A DNA stretch of 64,000 nucleotides from an uncultured Clostridia bacterium (GTDB taxonomy: Bacteria; Bacillota; Clostridia; Christensenellales; Pumilibacteraceae). Both the position numbers and the translations under genes were made by a program. Each line of letters starts with the position of its first letter. Position 1 is the first letter of the stretch. Shown here one piece after another: positions 1-8,528 of the stretch. The stretch is from NCBI GenBank assembly GCA_947086925.1, contig CAMUAL010000004.1, forward strand, positions 4,157 through 68,156, written 5' to 3'. The notes beneath the pieces were generated by a model, which searched no databases, was not told the origin of the DNA, and saw only the letters and a program-made list of their open reading frames with translations.

Positions 1-132
1 TCCGCTTACTATGTTTTCCGAAAGCGTCGCCGCGTCGGCATAACCGAGCCGAGTTAAAATAAGAGTAAGCGCGCCTATAAGAGCAACCCAAAAACTCCCC
101 GAGCGCAATTTGCTTAATATCTTTTTAATCAT
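1..132 (-). CDS. holin-like small membrane protein (partial, cut by window edge)
   Basis: Translation from the ATG at 132 gives 44 visible residues starting MIKKILSKLRSGSFWVALIG, followed by a hydrophobic stretch (ALTLILTRLGYADA). A short basic N-terminus with SGSFWVAL and then a transmembrane helix is typical of phage holins of the phi-LC3 / phage_holin_1 kind. Its ATG overlaps the stop of the preceding gene (ATGA), which indicates translational coupling in the late phage operon. The C-terminus lies outside the window, so the family call is an inference from the first helix and the position. Confidence 0.6.
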   Translation of the reverse strand, partial: MIKKILSKLRSGSFWVALIGALTLILTRLGYADAATLSENIVSG

Positions 133-1064
133 CGGCAGAACTCGTCGTACAGCTTGTAGTAATAGGTATTGCCCACGCTTACGCGCACATTCGGATTGTT
201 AAGCACTATTTCGCGCGCGTCGTTTTTGTTAAGCGTACGCAATTTAGACGCTATCTCGGTGTAAACCTCCAAGTAGTCCTTTTCGGTAGCCTGCCCGAGT
301 GCGTTTTCTTTTTCGCGCTGAGAAAGAGCTTCGCTGTACAAATCGCTCTCTTTAAGCTGTTTGTCCACCTGTGCGGCGTGTTCTTTTTCGGTAAGGGTGT
401 TATTGTACTTCAAAGCCTCGGTCGCCTTTTTATCCCGCTCGTCGGTTAACTGACGCACAAGCTCGGTAAGACGCGTCGCATACGAAAGGTTAAAGTCGTT
501 AAGCGCCTCCTGCCTTTGAGATTCGAGCGCGCTTATTTTCGAGTTGAGCTCGTCTACCTGTTTAAAATACGCGTTTGCCATATTAGTCTTTTTCGCCGCC
601 GCGCCGCTCTCCAACTCCGCCTGCTTGTTTGCCGCAATGCTCGAACGCGCAAGTCCGCGCTTTAACATGTCGTTATCCACGTTCCGCTTTGCCGCCTCGT
701 AGCTCGTTTCTGCCGACTTTGCCGCCGAATCGTAGCTGTCCTTTGCCGACATCAAGTCGGAATCGTACTTTTCTTTGAGCGTTTGTATCTCTTTGTCGAT
801 TCCCTTTTCGCCCTGAGATTTGAACGACGAAAGTTCGCTTTCGGCTTGCTCGCGTATGCTTTCGTCGCTCGGCGCGTCGTAGGTTAAACGCTCGTATTCG
901 GGCGCGTCGGGCAACTTAGGCTTGCTCGGCACCTTGCTATCGCCGTAAGAATTTATAAAGTCCTCGATTTCGTCTATCGCGGAATTTTTCTTCTTTTTGT
1001 TTTCGCTTGCATTAACAAGCGAATCCCACAATTCGGTTAAATACCGTATTCCGTCATTTTCCAC
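129..1064 (-). CDS. phage virion protein, long coiled coil
   Basis: A 311-residue, highly charged, mostly helical protein starting at GTG 1064, with a strong AGGAGGAGC Shine-Dalgarno about 7 nt upstream. From about residue 70 to 270 it is rich in Lys, Glu, Ala and Gln in heptad-like order, so a long coiled coil is expected. It carries the segment MLKRGLARSSIA near residue 135, a pattern I associate with internal or tail-associated proteins of short-tailed phages. It lies between tail genes and holins. It could be an ejection (internal virion) protein or a fibre-like structural protein; the role is inferred from position and architecture. Confidence 0.55.
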   Translation of the reverse strand: MENDGIRYLTELWDSLVNASENKKKKNSAIDEIEDFINSYGDSKVPSKPKLPDAPEYERLTYDAPSDESIREQAESELSSFKSQGEKGIDKEIQTLKEKYDSDLMSAKDSYDSAAKSAETSYEAAKRNVDNDMLKRGLARSSIAANKQAELESGAAAKKTNMANAYFKQVDELNSKISALESQRQEALNDFNLSYATRLTELVRQLTDERDKKATEALKYNNTLTEKEHAAQVDKQLKESDLYSEALSQREKENALGQATEKDYLEVYTEIASKLRTLNKNDAREIVLNNPNVRVSVGNTYYYKLYDEFCR

Positions 1065-1174
1065 TGTTTGCGCTCCTCCTTATTCTGTCGGCGCATGCTA
1101 TTCTGCGCCTCAACTTGCTTATCATCCACCGTCTTGTTCTCATTTTTCCGTGTACCCCATTATTTCGCCGCAGT

Positions 1175-1426
1175 TTAATTTGTATTTACGCTTGCGGCGA
1201 AGATTATTTCTTCCCCCAAAACTTCGGCTGTGCCGAACGGATACGTAAAGTACGAATCAGCGTAGCTAACCGCCCGTGCACCGAACACCTTGCCGCCCGT
1301 GCGATTGAACATGCGTTTTATTATTCTTCCGTCCTCGCGCGTAATAACGGTTATTATTCCGTCCGATTCCTCTGTTGCATGGCACAGTTCGCCCGCGGAC
1401 ACCGAATATAACGCCTTTCTATACAC
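1175..1426 (-). CDS. phage hypothetical protein
   Basis: An 83-residue protein, probably starting at GTG 1426 with AAAGGAG upstream. It overlaps the end of the upstream holin-like gene by 8 bp. It contains ITREDGRIIKRMFNRTGG and FGTAEVLGEEI and is predicted mostly beta-strand, with no membrane segment. I do not recognise the family. Its place between virion and lysis genes suggests a minor tail or lysis accessory protein. Confidence 0.45.
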   Translation of the reverse strand: MYRKALYSVSAGELCHATEESDGIITVITREDGRIIKRMFNRTGGKVFGARAVSYADSYFTYPFGTAEVLGEEIIFAASVNTN

Positions 1427-1691
1427 AGCCCGTCTCCTTTCTTAAATTCGGCTCCGACGCAATCTCTTTTCCTTTTTTTACGCAATCGCGCTTTTTCACG
1501 GCGGCAAGAGTTGCCTTTACGTTTTGCGAAACCTCGTCAAGCAATTCCAATCTGCCGACCAATTCGGATATTGTTTCGCGGTACTTGCTTTCACGCGTTC
1601 TGCCGTCGCGCAGTTGGTACATCAAAAGCACGCAAAACAACACCGCCCAAAGTCCGTTGCCGATTGCCGCCGTTAAAATTTCTTCCCACAT
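1419..1691 (-). CDS. BhlA/UviB-type holin-like protein
   Basis: A 90-residue protein with one N-terminal transmembrane helix (about residues 5-24, ILTAAIGNGLWAVLFCVLLM), then a charged helical tail containing RESKYRETISELVGRL. One N-terminal helix with G-x-WAVLF followed by a cytoplasmic coiled tail is the signature of the BhlA/UviB (bacteriocin-associated) holin-like family. It sits at the end of the late operon beside a second holin-like gene at 1-132, consistent with membrane permeabilisation or antiholin action before endolysin release. Confidence 0.7.
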   Translation of the reverse strand: MWEEILTAAIGNGLWAVLFCVLLMYQLRDGRTRESKYRETISELVGRLELLDEVSQNVKATLAAVKKRDCVKKGKEIASEPNLRKETGCV

Positions 1692-1741
1692 GATTTTCCC
1701 CTTTTTGCTTTTACTTTTTTTGTTTTGCCGTGCGGCAATTC

Positions 1742-3487
1742 TTATGCGCCGCCCACACTCAGCACCGCGCCCTTACCGTTGCCCGTATACGCGCGTTCGC
1801 GCACGTTGTACGTTACCGTTGTGTTTTCCGCGTCCGCAGGCAAACGCAACGAGGTGTATTCGGAATTGCAGTAATAGGAATACAGCTTTGTGCCGCGCAT
1901 CACAAACAGAATACTTCCCGCAAGACACATGCTCGTAACGTCCGACATATCGAATCCCGTTTCAACTTCGCGTACGCCGTTATAGTGGTCGTAAATATAA
2001 AGCTTGCCGTCGCCGTAAATTATTCTGCCGTTACATTCCAACTTGTTGCTTAATATAACTCTTTCGTTGTGTACTATGTCGTAAGCAAGCCCGAACCCCG
2101 AAATACGAAAATAAACGTATCCGTCGCCTATACCCGAAAATAATCTCGGCTGTCTGTCGGTTGCAAGATTTCCCGCTATATATTCGTTCGTATAGTCGGC
2201 GTCTATGGTTTTTACGCAAAACGCAATCGCACCCATTACAAGCGCGTCGCCGCATCGGGAAACGTAAAACATCGGCTCTCCGCCCGTTTCGGTTGCCAAC
2301 AACCGCACGCCCGTGCGCGTTATCTCGTAACGGCGGAAATACAAAGTATCGTATCGGAAAGCTATATGATACCTGTCGCCCTCGCGCGCCGCTACGAACA
2401 TGGGATAAATAGGCTTACCGTCAAGCTGTACCGTAAACGAGTCGTAGTTTCCGTTTGCATCCTGCTCGTATATTTTAACGGTTGTGCCGCTTGCCGTAAG
2501 AAGCGAACCTCCACGGCATATTTCCCAATAGTCTGCGGTGTCGGTAACTCTCAGTAAAAGTCGCAGTTCGTATCCCTCGATTTTATACACCTCGGCGTAT
2601 GCCGTGCTTAAAAACAAAACGTACTCGCCCGCAGGGTCGGTTTTTACCGAGCCTTCCGAACCCAAGTTTACCACGTATTCGGCGGCTAACGGGGTAATGG
2701 AATCTATTATGCCGCACTTATCGATTTTAATCATTCGGTTTCCGTTTACGGTTATATTCGACACGTTGTCTGTTCCTTGCCCGAGTTTAAGCGACAAGTG
2801 CGAATCCGCAGTGGCGGCAACAAAGCGCAAAGCGTACTCGTAAGGCCGCACCGCCCTCATAAGCGAAGTATCGCCGGTAAACAGCACAAGCTCGACTCCG
2901 TAAGTAGGGTCGTCTACCCTTGCGTGCATACCGTTTTCCGTAAACGTAAATTCCGTATCGAAAAATTCCTGTATAAGCTCGGTGGTGCGCTCGCATACAA
3001 CCGACGGATATTCGAAAGTTCCCCAACCCATACGCAACGGAAAATCCTCACCGCACCCCAGTAAACGCCTTACAAGCGGATTGTCGCCGCCGCAAAATGT
3101 AACGTAATCGCTTTGCGCGGTTTCGAGATGTATTACAGCCGCTATCTCGGCGGTATCGCCCGAACTCGACAAATCCAAAGCCGCTCGGCTCATAAATCCG
3201 CTTGCCGTTTTGTCGGCGCACAGCGAAACGCTTGTATACCGCTTGTTAAGGCAAGCAACCGACGCGGTATACTTCACATACAATCCGTCGCCGCGGCTCG
3301 GGTCACAGCTTACTGTTTCCGTAACCGCAGGCGCATAAACGCTCGTGCCGTCGGTAGCCGTAAGCGCGATAAAGTTTGCCCAATGCGGATACTTACCCAT
3401 GTTTGTCCAGAAATTTTCGGTTACCGAATTATATGCCGTAAATGTCTTTCCGCCGATGCTCACCGTATAAGTGTTATGAAGTTTCAT
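1742..3487 (-). CDS. phage tail/virion structural protein, beta-rich
   Basis: A 581-residue beta-rich protein with no signal peptide. The N-terminal ~200 residues contain IGGKTFTAYNSVTENFWTNM. The C-terminal ~300 residues have repeated blocks of the type YVYFRISGFGLAYDIV and GDGKLYIYDHYNGVREV, resembling propeller blades. It lies 14 bp downstream of another beta-rich virion gene in the same operon. Likely a tail-tip, tail-nozzle or receptor-binding component of a short-tailed phage. No catalytic motif was seen. The exact role is inferred from position. Confidence 0.55.
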   Translation of the reverse strand: MKLHNTYTVSIGGKTFTAYNSVTENFWTNMGKYPHWANFIALTATDGTSVYAPAVTETVSCDPSRGDGLYVKYTASVACLNKRYTSVSLCADKTASGFMSRAALDLSSSGDTAEIAAVIHLETAQSDYVTFCGGDNPLVRRLLGCGEDFPLRMGWGTFEYPSVVCERTTELIQEFFDTEFTFTENGMHARVDDPTYGVELVLFTGDTSLMRAVRPYEYALRFVAATADSHLSLKLGQGTDNVSNITVNGNRMIKIDKCGIIDSITPLAAEYVVNLGSEGSVKTDPAGEYVLFLSTAYAEVYKIEGYELRLLLRVTDTADYWEICRGGSLLTASGTTVKIYEQDANGNYDSFTVQLDGKPIYPMFVAAREGDRYHIAFRYDTLYFRRYEITRTGVRLLATETGGEPMFYVSRCGDALVMGAIAFCVKTIDADYTNEYIAGNLATDRQPRLFSGIGDGYVYFRISGFGLAYDIVHNERVILSNKLECNGRIIYGDGKLYIYDHYNGVREVETGFDMSDVTSMCLAGSILFVMRGTKLYSYYCNSEYTSLRLPADAENTTVTYNVRERAYTGNGKGAVLSVGGA

Positions 3488-3501
3488 TTGCCATCGCCCC
3501 C

Positions 3502-4461
3502 TCAGTCAAGAAAAGCAACCGACAACCGAACGCGAACCGTGTCGGCACAGTCGAGCGTAGGAGTCGGAATTTTGGCGTAAAGCGTTTTGCCCCGCCTTAT
3601 AAACAGCACGGGCTTATCGGACTGCTTGCTTAAATACACGTCGTCCGCCTCTGTTTCGAAGTCGGCTTTTATCCAATCGGTACGCGACGAAAAATCCGCG
3701 CCGCATTTGAATATGTACACTTTGCGCTCTTTTACGCCCGCAACGGTAAGCCCCTGTTCGTCTTGTCCCAATGCTATGCGTCCCGTCCATTCCCCGAGAT
3801 TCTTACGCACCTTTTCGGTTAAATTCACATCGTACACAATTCCCCAAAGGTTGTTTAAATCGTCGCGACAAATCACGCAAAGATTTTGTCCCGACGCCGA
3901 AATATCGAACACCGAGCCGTGCGCCGCGTTCACCGATTTATCGGTGCCGCATTTTATTACCTTCAAATTACCGTTATCTTCCCTCGCGATAAACGCGCTG
4001 TCGCCCACATAGTCGCTTTTGCACATTTCCTCGCCCGAGCTTACCGCCGCACCGCTACCCTCGGCAAGCACGTGAAACTCCTCTAATATTATGCCTTCAT
4101 CCGATGCCTCTATTTTAAGCCGTTCGCCGTCGGAAGGATAAACCGACGCTAGCAAAGTATATCTTTCGGTTTGCCCCGCGCTTAAATTTACTGTTGCGTA
4201 AGCCGCGATTTTGTTTCCGAAGTACATTCCGACTTTCGCTTTACTTGCGCCCGTAGGTGCGCGCACGACCAATTCGGCGGTAACGCCTATGCTTGCCGTG
4301 CCGTAAACAAAACAAGGTTCGTAACCGCCGTGCAGTTCGCATCTCGGATAAAACGACGCGCTCACCGCCCGACGCTCGCTTACCTTCGACGCGCTCGTTT
4401 TTATGTACGCTTCGAGCTCTTGGGCTTTTAAAAGCGCAAGTTGTCCGTAATCCATTTTCAC
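3502..4461 (-). CDS. phage virion structural protein
   Basis: A 319-residue beta-rich protein. The N-terminus (QLALLKAQELEAYIKT) is helical; the rest has alternating strands such as TAELVVRAPTGASKAKVGMY and several blade-like repeats (FIAREDNGNLKVIKCG, LNNLWGIVYDVN, ERKVYIFKCG). It is packed between two other propeller-like virion genes with gaps of 8-14 bp, so the three probably build one tail or hub structure. No known family was recognised. Confidence 0.5.
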   Translation of the reverse strand: MKMDYGQLALLKAQELEAYIKTSASKVSERRAVSASFYPRCELHGGYEPCFVYGTASIGVTAELVVRAPTGASKAKVGMYFGNKIAAYATVNLSAGQTERYTLLASVYPSDGERLKIEASDEGIILEEFHVLAEGSGAAVSSGEEMCKSDYVGDSAFIAREDNGNLKVIKCGTDKSVNAAHGSVFDISASGQNLCVICRDDLNNLWGIVYDVNLTEKVRKNLGEWTGRIALGQDEQGLTVAGVKERKVYIFKCGADFSSRTDWIKADFETEADDVYLSKQSDKPVLFIRRGKTLYAKIPTPTLDCADTVRVRLSVAFLD

Positions 4462-4469
4462 CTCTCACG

Positions 4470-5852
4470 CTAATTCAACACGGCGAACCGAACGGATGGG
4501 CGCGCCACGCTCACTTGCCCGACCGCAGAAATTTCAAGTTGCATTTTCGTACCCGTGATATTTACTCTGCGCCTCTGAACGGCTTTATTGCCGCGAACGA
4601 AAAACGATTTCTCTTTTTTTTCTGTTCGCACCGTAACCGTACAGTCGAACCTCGTATCTATGTACACTTCCGATATAAGCTTGCGCTTTTCGGGACGCGA
4701 CAAATCCGTCATACCGCTCCGCCACAGCCTTTTCTGCTCCGTGCCGAAGTAATCCGCGCCGCTCTCCAATTTGCCCAAAACGGGCGAATCGGGCGAACAC
4801 ACAAGCAGAGTTTCGCCGTTTATTCCCACTATGGGCGAAAACGACTTTACGTTTATGTCTTTATGAATCGCCGCCGAAGACGTGCGCGGGTCGGCAACTA
4901 TAAGCAGGCTTTCGCCGCCGTCGCACAACGCCGACAGATAATACTTCCCGCCGAAGTAGCACGACAGCGCGGAATCGCAATTTTCCGTAAGTCCGTCGAG
5001 ATTGCGGTATATGCGGCTCGCAGAAAGCCCGTTAAACGAATACAGTCCGTCCGACGCGAAAAACAGTATTCTGTCGCCGCACACCGATACGGTATCGGCG
5101 AAAATTCTGCCCGACGATACAAACAGATTCGTCACCGAAAAGTCGCTTTGTTCGCCGTATGCCGTAAGACGCGAAATGCCGTAGTCGCGAAACAAATACA
5201 CATAGCCTCCGAAGGCTACCGCTCGGTTAAGTCTGCCGCTCTCCCCTTCGAGCTCGATAAATCCGCCTTCGTCAAGTTCGGGATTCCAATTCGTGGGGTC
5301 GAGGTCGTCGCTGAACCACACTGCGTTCCGCCTGCCGCCTATCGTTACGAACATGCGTTCGTTGTGCATTGCAATGCTCGTAACGTCGGGCGCGTCGGGT
5401 ACGTTTACCACTCGCAGAGTTTTGTCTATAACGGCCATGCCCTCGGCTCCGCACAGCAAAAACACGTCCTCGCCGTAAAGCCTGTAACTGACTCCCGACG
5501 GCGCGCTCGAAAAGAACGCTCCTTCCGTTTCCGTCCACTCGTCGGGGTTTTCGCCGCCGCCGTAAATTTTCCCGTCGTCGCGGTTGTACGCAAGATACCA
5601 CTCTTTATATTCGCACGCGTATTCGTCGTAATATTTGTAGTAAAACACCTTTGTGTAGTATGCGGGAATATCGGTTGCAGTAACTCCGTAACCGCTTGTC
5701 ATCGCACCGGAATCGAGCCGCACGTTAAACGCCGCTTCCGCATCGGCGAAGTTTAATACGCGGCTGTCGGATACGCTGTTTATTCCGCCCGAAAGATTAC
5801 TTGCAAATGCACGCGAGTAACTGCGTTTCGGCGGCGAAACAGAACGCTTCAT
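4470..5852 (-). CDS. phage tail hub/nozzle-like beta-propeller protein
   Basis: A 460-residue virion protein with a basic N-terminus and the segment LSGGINSVSDSRVLNFADAE, typical of proteins at the head-proximal tail. It contains AVWFSDDLDPTNWNPELDEG and a following FIELEGESG strand, a pattern I associate with P22 gp10-like DNA-stabilisation and podovirus tail-nozzle proteins. Blade-like repeats (VCGDRILFFASDGLYSFNG) follow. It starts 6 bp after the adaptor-like gene. I infer a tail hub that closes the connector below the portal. Confidence 0.6.
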   Translation of the reverse strand: MKRSVSPPKRSYSRAFASNLSGGINSVSDSRVLNFADAEAAFNVRLDSGAMTSGYGVTATDIPAYYTKVFYYKYYDEYACEYKEWYLAYNRDDGKIYGGGENPDEWTETEGAFFSSAPSGVSYRLYGEDVFLLCGAEGMAVIDKTLRVVNVPDAPDVTSIAMHNERMFVTIGGRRNAVWFSDDLDPTNWNPELDEGGFIELEGESGRLNRAVAFGGYVYLFRDYGISRLTAYGEQSDFSVTNLFVSSGRIFADTVSVCGDRILFFASDGLYSFNGLSASRIYRNLDGLTENCDSALSCYFGGKYYLSALCDGGESLLIVADPRTSSAAIHKDINVKSFSPIVGINGETLLVCSPDSPVLGKLESGADYFGTEQKRLWRSGMTDLSRPEKRKLISEVYIDTRFDCTVTVRTEKKEKSFFVRGNKAVQRRRVNITGTKMQLEISAVGQVSVARPSVRFAVLN

Positions 5853-5858
5853 TCTATA

Positions 5859-6443
5859 TTACCTCCATCTTCTCGCGGGAACGGTTTTACTGCCGCGCGC
5901 ATAAGCCTGCTCGGTTGCCGCCGCCGAAAATCTTCCGTCCCACATGGCTGCGTCGTCGGTCATGCCGCTTATAAGGCAGTACTCTCTCGCTATTCCGTAC
6001 GCCACGAGCCTTGCGCTCGGCTTATTGCCCGAGTAAGGCGAAACTCCGTTTAAAGGCGTAAATTCGGGCGCAAACGTGAACGACACTTCGACTTTACCGT
6101 AGTAAGGCACGGTGAAACAGTCGAAGTATTCTTTAAACGGAAGCCGTTTCCCGTCGCCCGCAACGCTCAGAATATCGGTAACTTTTTTGCCGAAATCGGC
6201 GTAATTCACACGCCCGGCCGAAGCGTTAAGCTCGCACTTCGTTTTAAGCGGAAAATCGCTTTCGGCAAGCTCGCCGATTACGAGATTACAGCACCGCGTA
6301 AGAATATCGAGTTCTTTGTAAAGTTCTTCCGTCATAGATTCGGCCGGATTGTTTACGTCGAAATCTTCCGCGTTCAATGCGTCGCAAAGTTCGTCGAGCT
6401 GCAAAAAAACCGCGGCGGTATACACTGCATCGAATATCTTCAT
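5859..6443 (-). CDS. head-tail adaptor-like phage protein
   Basis: About 194 residues if started at ATG 6443, which has GGAG at proper spacing; the in-frame GTG at 6449 overlaps that site and is less likely. The N-terminal half is helical (VYTAAVFLQLDELCDALN), as in gp4/gp11-type head-completion adaptors. The C-terminal half has KVEVSFTFAPEFTPL and a conserved-looking LVAYGIAREYCLISG. It stands between the capsid block and the tail-hub gene, the usual adaptor position in short-tailed phages. The assignment is structural inference. Confidence 0.5.
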   Translation of the reverse strand: MKIFDAVYTAAVFLQLDELCDALNAEDFDVNNPAESMTEELYKELDILTRCCNLVIGELAESDFPLKTKCELNASAGRVNYADFGKKVTDILSVAGDGKRLPFKEYFDCFTVPYYGKVEVSFTFAPEFTPLNGVSPYSGNKPSARLVAYGIAREYCLISGMTDDAAMWDGRFSAAATEQAYARGSKTVPARRWR

Positions 6444-6500
6444 TTTCACTCCAAATTATTTATTTCGTCATATGATTTAAAGCCGTGCAAAAAGCCGCTT

Positions 6501-6839
6501 TTACGTAAGCGCGCCGAGCGTCTTTTCCGCCGCAACCGCGGCATGCTCGACAGCCTTTTTTATCTGCTCGCGCCTTAACCGCGCGTTTTCTCTTTCGGTT
6601 TCAGCAAACAGTTTTTTCGCATTTTCCGCGCGCGTTTTACGCACGTAGTCTACCGTGCGTACATCGAGTTGCGGGTACGGCACTTTCAGCGCGAACGTAT
6701 TGCCGCGCTGAAAGCGGTTATGCACCTCGAACGAATGTGTAGCTTTATCGTAAACCACAAAGTAACCTTCGTCTATTGCCTTTAATCTGTCGCATATTCC
6801 GAAAAGGTCGCCGCGCAAAATAACCGCACCCGCCCTCAT
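6501..6839 (-). CDS. phage protein downstream of capsid
   Basis: A 112-residue protein, MRAGAVILRGDLFGICDRLK onward. An upstream in-frame extension reads through the capsid gene and is rejected, because the ATG at 6839 overlaps the capsid stop in a TGATG junction. The first half (IDEGYFVVYDKATHSFEVHN) forms a beta domain about an asserted residue numbering. The second half (about 65-105) is a Lys/Glu-rich helix. Similar small proteins follow the capsid gene in Firmicute short-tailed phages, but the function is not known to me. Confidence 0.6.
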   Translation of the reverse strand: MRAGAVILRGDLFGICDRLKAIDEGYFVVYDKATHSFEVHNRFQRGNTFALKVPYPQLDVRTVDYVRKTRAENAKKLFAETERENARLRREQIKKAVEHAAVAAEKTLGALT

Positions 6840-7990
6840 CAGCGCGTTATGCCGCTGAGGCGAGCCTGCCCGTTGGGACGGTCGCACACAAGGTCGCAGT
6901 ACTTGACGAGAGTTGCCGTGTATGTGGGTTTGCCCTGAGTCTGACGCAGAATTTTGCCGTTTTCGGTTTCGAGATACTGCCAATCGCAAAGCTGATGGAT
7001 TTTAAACGCCTTTGTGTTGAGCAGGTACATGGTGCCGTCCTCTATAAATCGGTCGTACACAAGCGGTATTCCGTTGTACGAAAGAGTTTTAAATCCGCCC
7101 GTAAGCTCCATTACGTCTATATTGCGTTTGTACTGCGCCATATACTCCTGAAAAGCGTATTTAACCTGCGCGGATACGGCAATGAAGTCAACCGCGCTGC
7201 CGGCTGTCATTTCGAGTCGGTCGATTGCCTCCTGAATCACGATTTCGTCGAGTGCGCCCACGTTGTCTTTCATGTAAGGCGTCATGCAAGGGTGGTCGGC
7301 GCGCGATACGCCGTAAAGACTGCCGCCCGACTTGAAAATCGCGCCCAACCCCGTAATTTCCTTATCCTTACTGCCTTGCACGTACATTGTGCAACCCGCC
7401 GCAAGCGACGCGGGCGCATTTTCGAACTTTATTTTCTTGCCGTCGCGGTCAACGTAAGTAATCGCGCTCGTTCCTATTTTCGCACCCGCCGCCGAATAAA
7501 TATCCACAACCAAACCCTCGATTAAGTTCTGAGGACTGCCCACGGGACACATACCGTTCGATTCCGCGCCAACGGTGCCGAGCAGACCCGTGCCGTCGCC
7601 GTAAAGCATTCGTCCGAGATTGAACTTCGATGCGTCCAAAAGCCCTTGCAACTCGTTATTCAACAGGTCGGTGAACGCGCCTCTGCCGTCGGCACTCGCA
7701 CGCACCGCCTTGTCGGAAATCTCGATTTGTCCGTAAAGATTTTTAAGCGTTGTAACAAACTGCAAATAGTTGGTGCTTTTCGCCGAAGGAAGCGTTCCGT
7801 CTTCGTCGCCCGCTCCCACGCCGCCGTTTATGCCGTAGCTTGCCGCTTTTCTTATTTCCTTGCCCCAAACGTCGCTGCTCGTTTGCTCTATTTTACTGAG
7901 CAGCGGATTCGTTTTGGTGTTGAGCAGTTCGGTAACCGCCCCCAAATATACCGATTTAAGCGCGTTTTCGGCATTAGTCAATGTTACCAT
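6839..7990 (-). CDS. phage major capsid protein (HK97-type fold, inferred)
   Basis: A 383-residue protein with the layout expected of a major capsid protein: a helical start (NAENALKSVYLGAVTELLN), a loop DVWGKEIRKAASYGINGG, a spine-helix-like segment (FTDLLNNELQGLLDASKFNL), GRMLYGDGTG, and late strands such as GGFKTLSYNGIPLVYDRFI and TMYLLNTKAFKI. It is preceded by portal and a small gene and followed by adaptor and tail genes, as expected. No N-terminal protease-cleaved delta domain is obvious, so maturation may use a separate scaffold. The HK97 fold is an inference from layout and position. Confidence 0.8.
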   Translation of the reverse strand: MVTLTNAENALKSVYLGAVTELLNTKTNPLLSKIEQTSSDVWGKEIRKAASYGINGGVGAGDEDGTLPSAKSTNYLQFVTTLKNLYGQIEISDKAVRASADGRGAFTDLLNNELQGLLDASKFNLGRMLYGDGTGLLGTVGAESNGMCPVGSPQNLIEGLVVDIYSAAGAKIGTSAITYVDRDGKKIKFENAPASLAAGCTMYVQGSKDKEITGLGAIFKSGGSLYGVSRADHPCMTPYMKDNVGALDEIVIQEAIDRLEMTAGSAVDFIAVSAQVKYAFQEYMAQYKRNIDVMELTGGFKTLSYNGIPLVYDRFIEDGTMYLLNTKAFKIHQLCDWQYLETENGKILRQTQGKPTYTATLVKYCDLVCDRPNGQARLSGITR

Positions 7991-8066
7991 TCTTTTTTCT
8001 TCTCCTTTAAGTTGATTTTATGTTAAAGACGCATAAATTCGTCACGCCTTTATAAAGTAGTATTTT

Positions 8067-8214
8067 GTCGGAATCGGCATATTACCCGACTTATACGCGT
8101 TTGTCGAATCTGTCGTAATACTCGGCTTATCCGACGTTTTTTTCGCGTTTGCCGCCTACTGCGACCACCGAACATAACAGTGTCGAATTTTTCATAATAC
8201 TCGGCTTATTCGAC
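8067..8214 (-). promoter_or_regulatory. three hairpin repeats in the leader of the capsid gene
   Basis: The 241 bp between the capsid gene and its upstream neighbour contain three related dyads. Copy 1 (8067-8090) is closed by GTCGG/CCGAC. Copies 2 (8103-8135) and 3 (8182-8214) share the core TAATACTCGGCTTAT and begin with GTCGAAT; copy 3 closes with a perfect 7-bp GTCGAAT/ATTCGAC stem. In the leftward transcript they form successive stem-loops ahead of the capsid ribosome-binding site. They may set expression or stability of capsid mRNA; the role is unproven. Confidence 0.5.
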
Positions 8215-8231
8215 TGTTTTCGTCACCGCCC

Positions 8232-8528
8232 CTAAAAAAGTCCGTCGATAATCTTTTTCGCATCCGATAAGTTTTTAGGCTTGGGCAGAACGCTGAGTGC
8301 CGAATACCCGCGCACCACGGGAACTCCCTCCGAACCGTACAATTCGTCTAAATACACCGAAATCACGGCGTTGCAGATTTCGGAATCGCTTAAAACGATT
8401 CGCTCGAAATTGCCGTCTTTTTTCAGAAATTCAAGCACCTTTTCGTCGGTGAGTTCCGGCATAACGGCAGGCTCCGGCACAACCGCATTTGCGGTTTTTG
8501 CCGTGTTTTTAATTTTCTCGGCTTCCAT
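8232..8528 (-). CDS. small phage protein between portal and capsid, possible scaffold
   Basis: A 98-residue protein: an N-terminal Lys/Ala-rich low-complexity part (about 1-25), then LTDEKVLEFLKKDGNFERIV and a C-terminal helix (LSDAKKIIDGLF). Its start overlaps the end of the portal gene by 20 bp. Position between portal and capsid is the classical place of a scaffolding protein, but it is short for that family and I see no known scaffold motif. It could also be a portal accessory protein. Confidence 0.45.
   Translation of the reverse strand: MEAEKIKNTAKTANAVVPEPAVMPELTDEKVLEFLKKDGNFERIVLSDSEICNAVISVYLDELYGSEGVPVVRGYSALSVLPKPKNLSDAKKIIDGLF

Noticed and set aside
1065..1174. Possible short frame(s) of about 30-35 codons on the minus strand ahead of the coiled-coil gene, with protein-like composition (VDDKQVEAQNSMRRQ).
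   Set aside because: The best frame has no start codon with a ribosome site and would need a frameshift from a 6-codon ATG frame; too little to call a gene.
4293..5756. A 487-codon open frame on the plus strand.
   Set aside because: Antisense to the tail hub gene, very Arg/Ala/Val-rich with low-complexity basic stretches, no ribosome site; a shadow of the GC-skewed coding strand.
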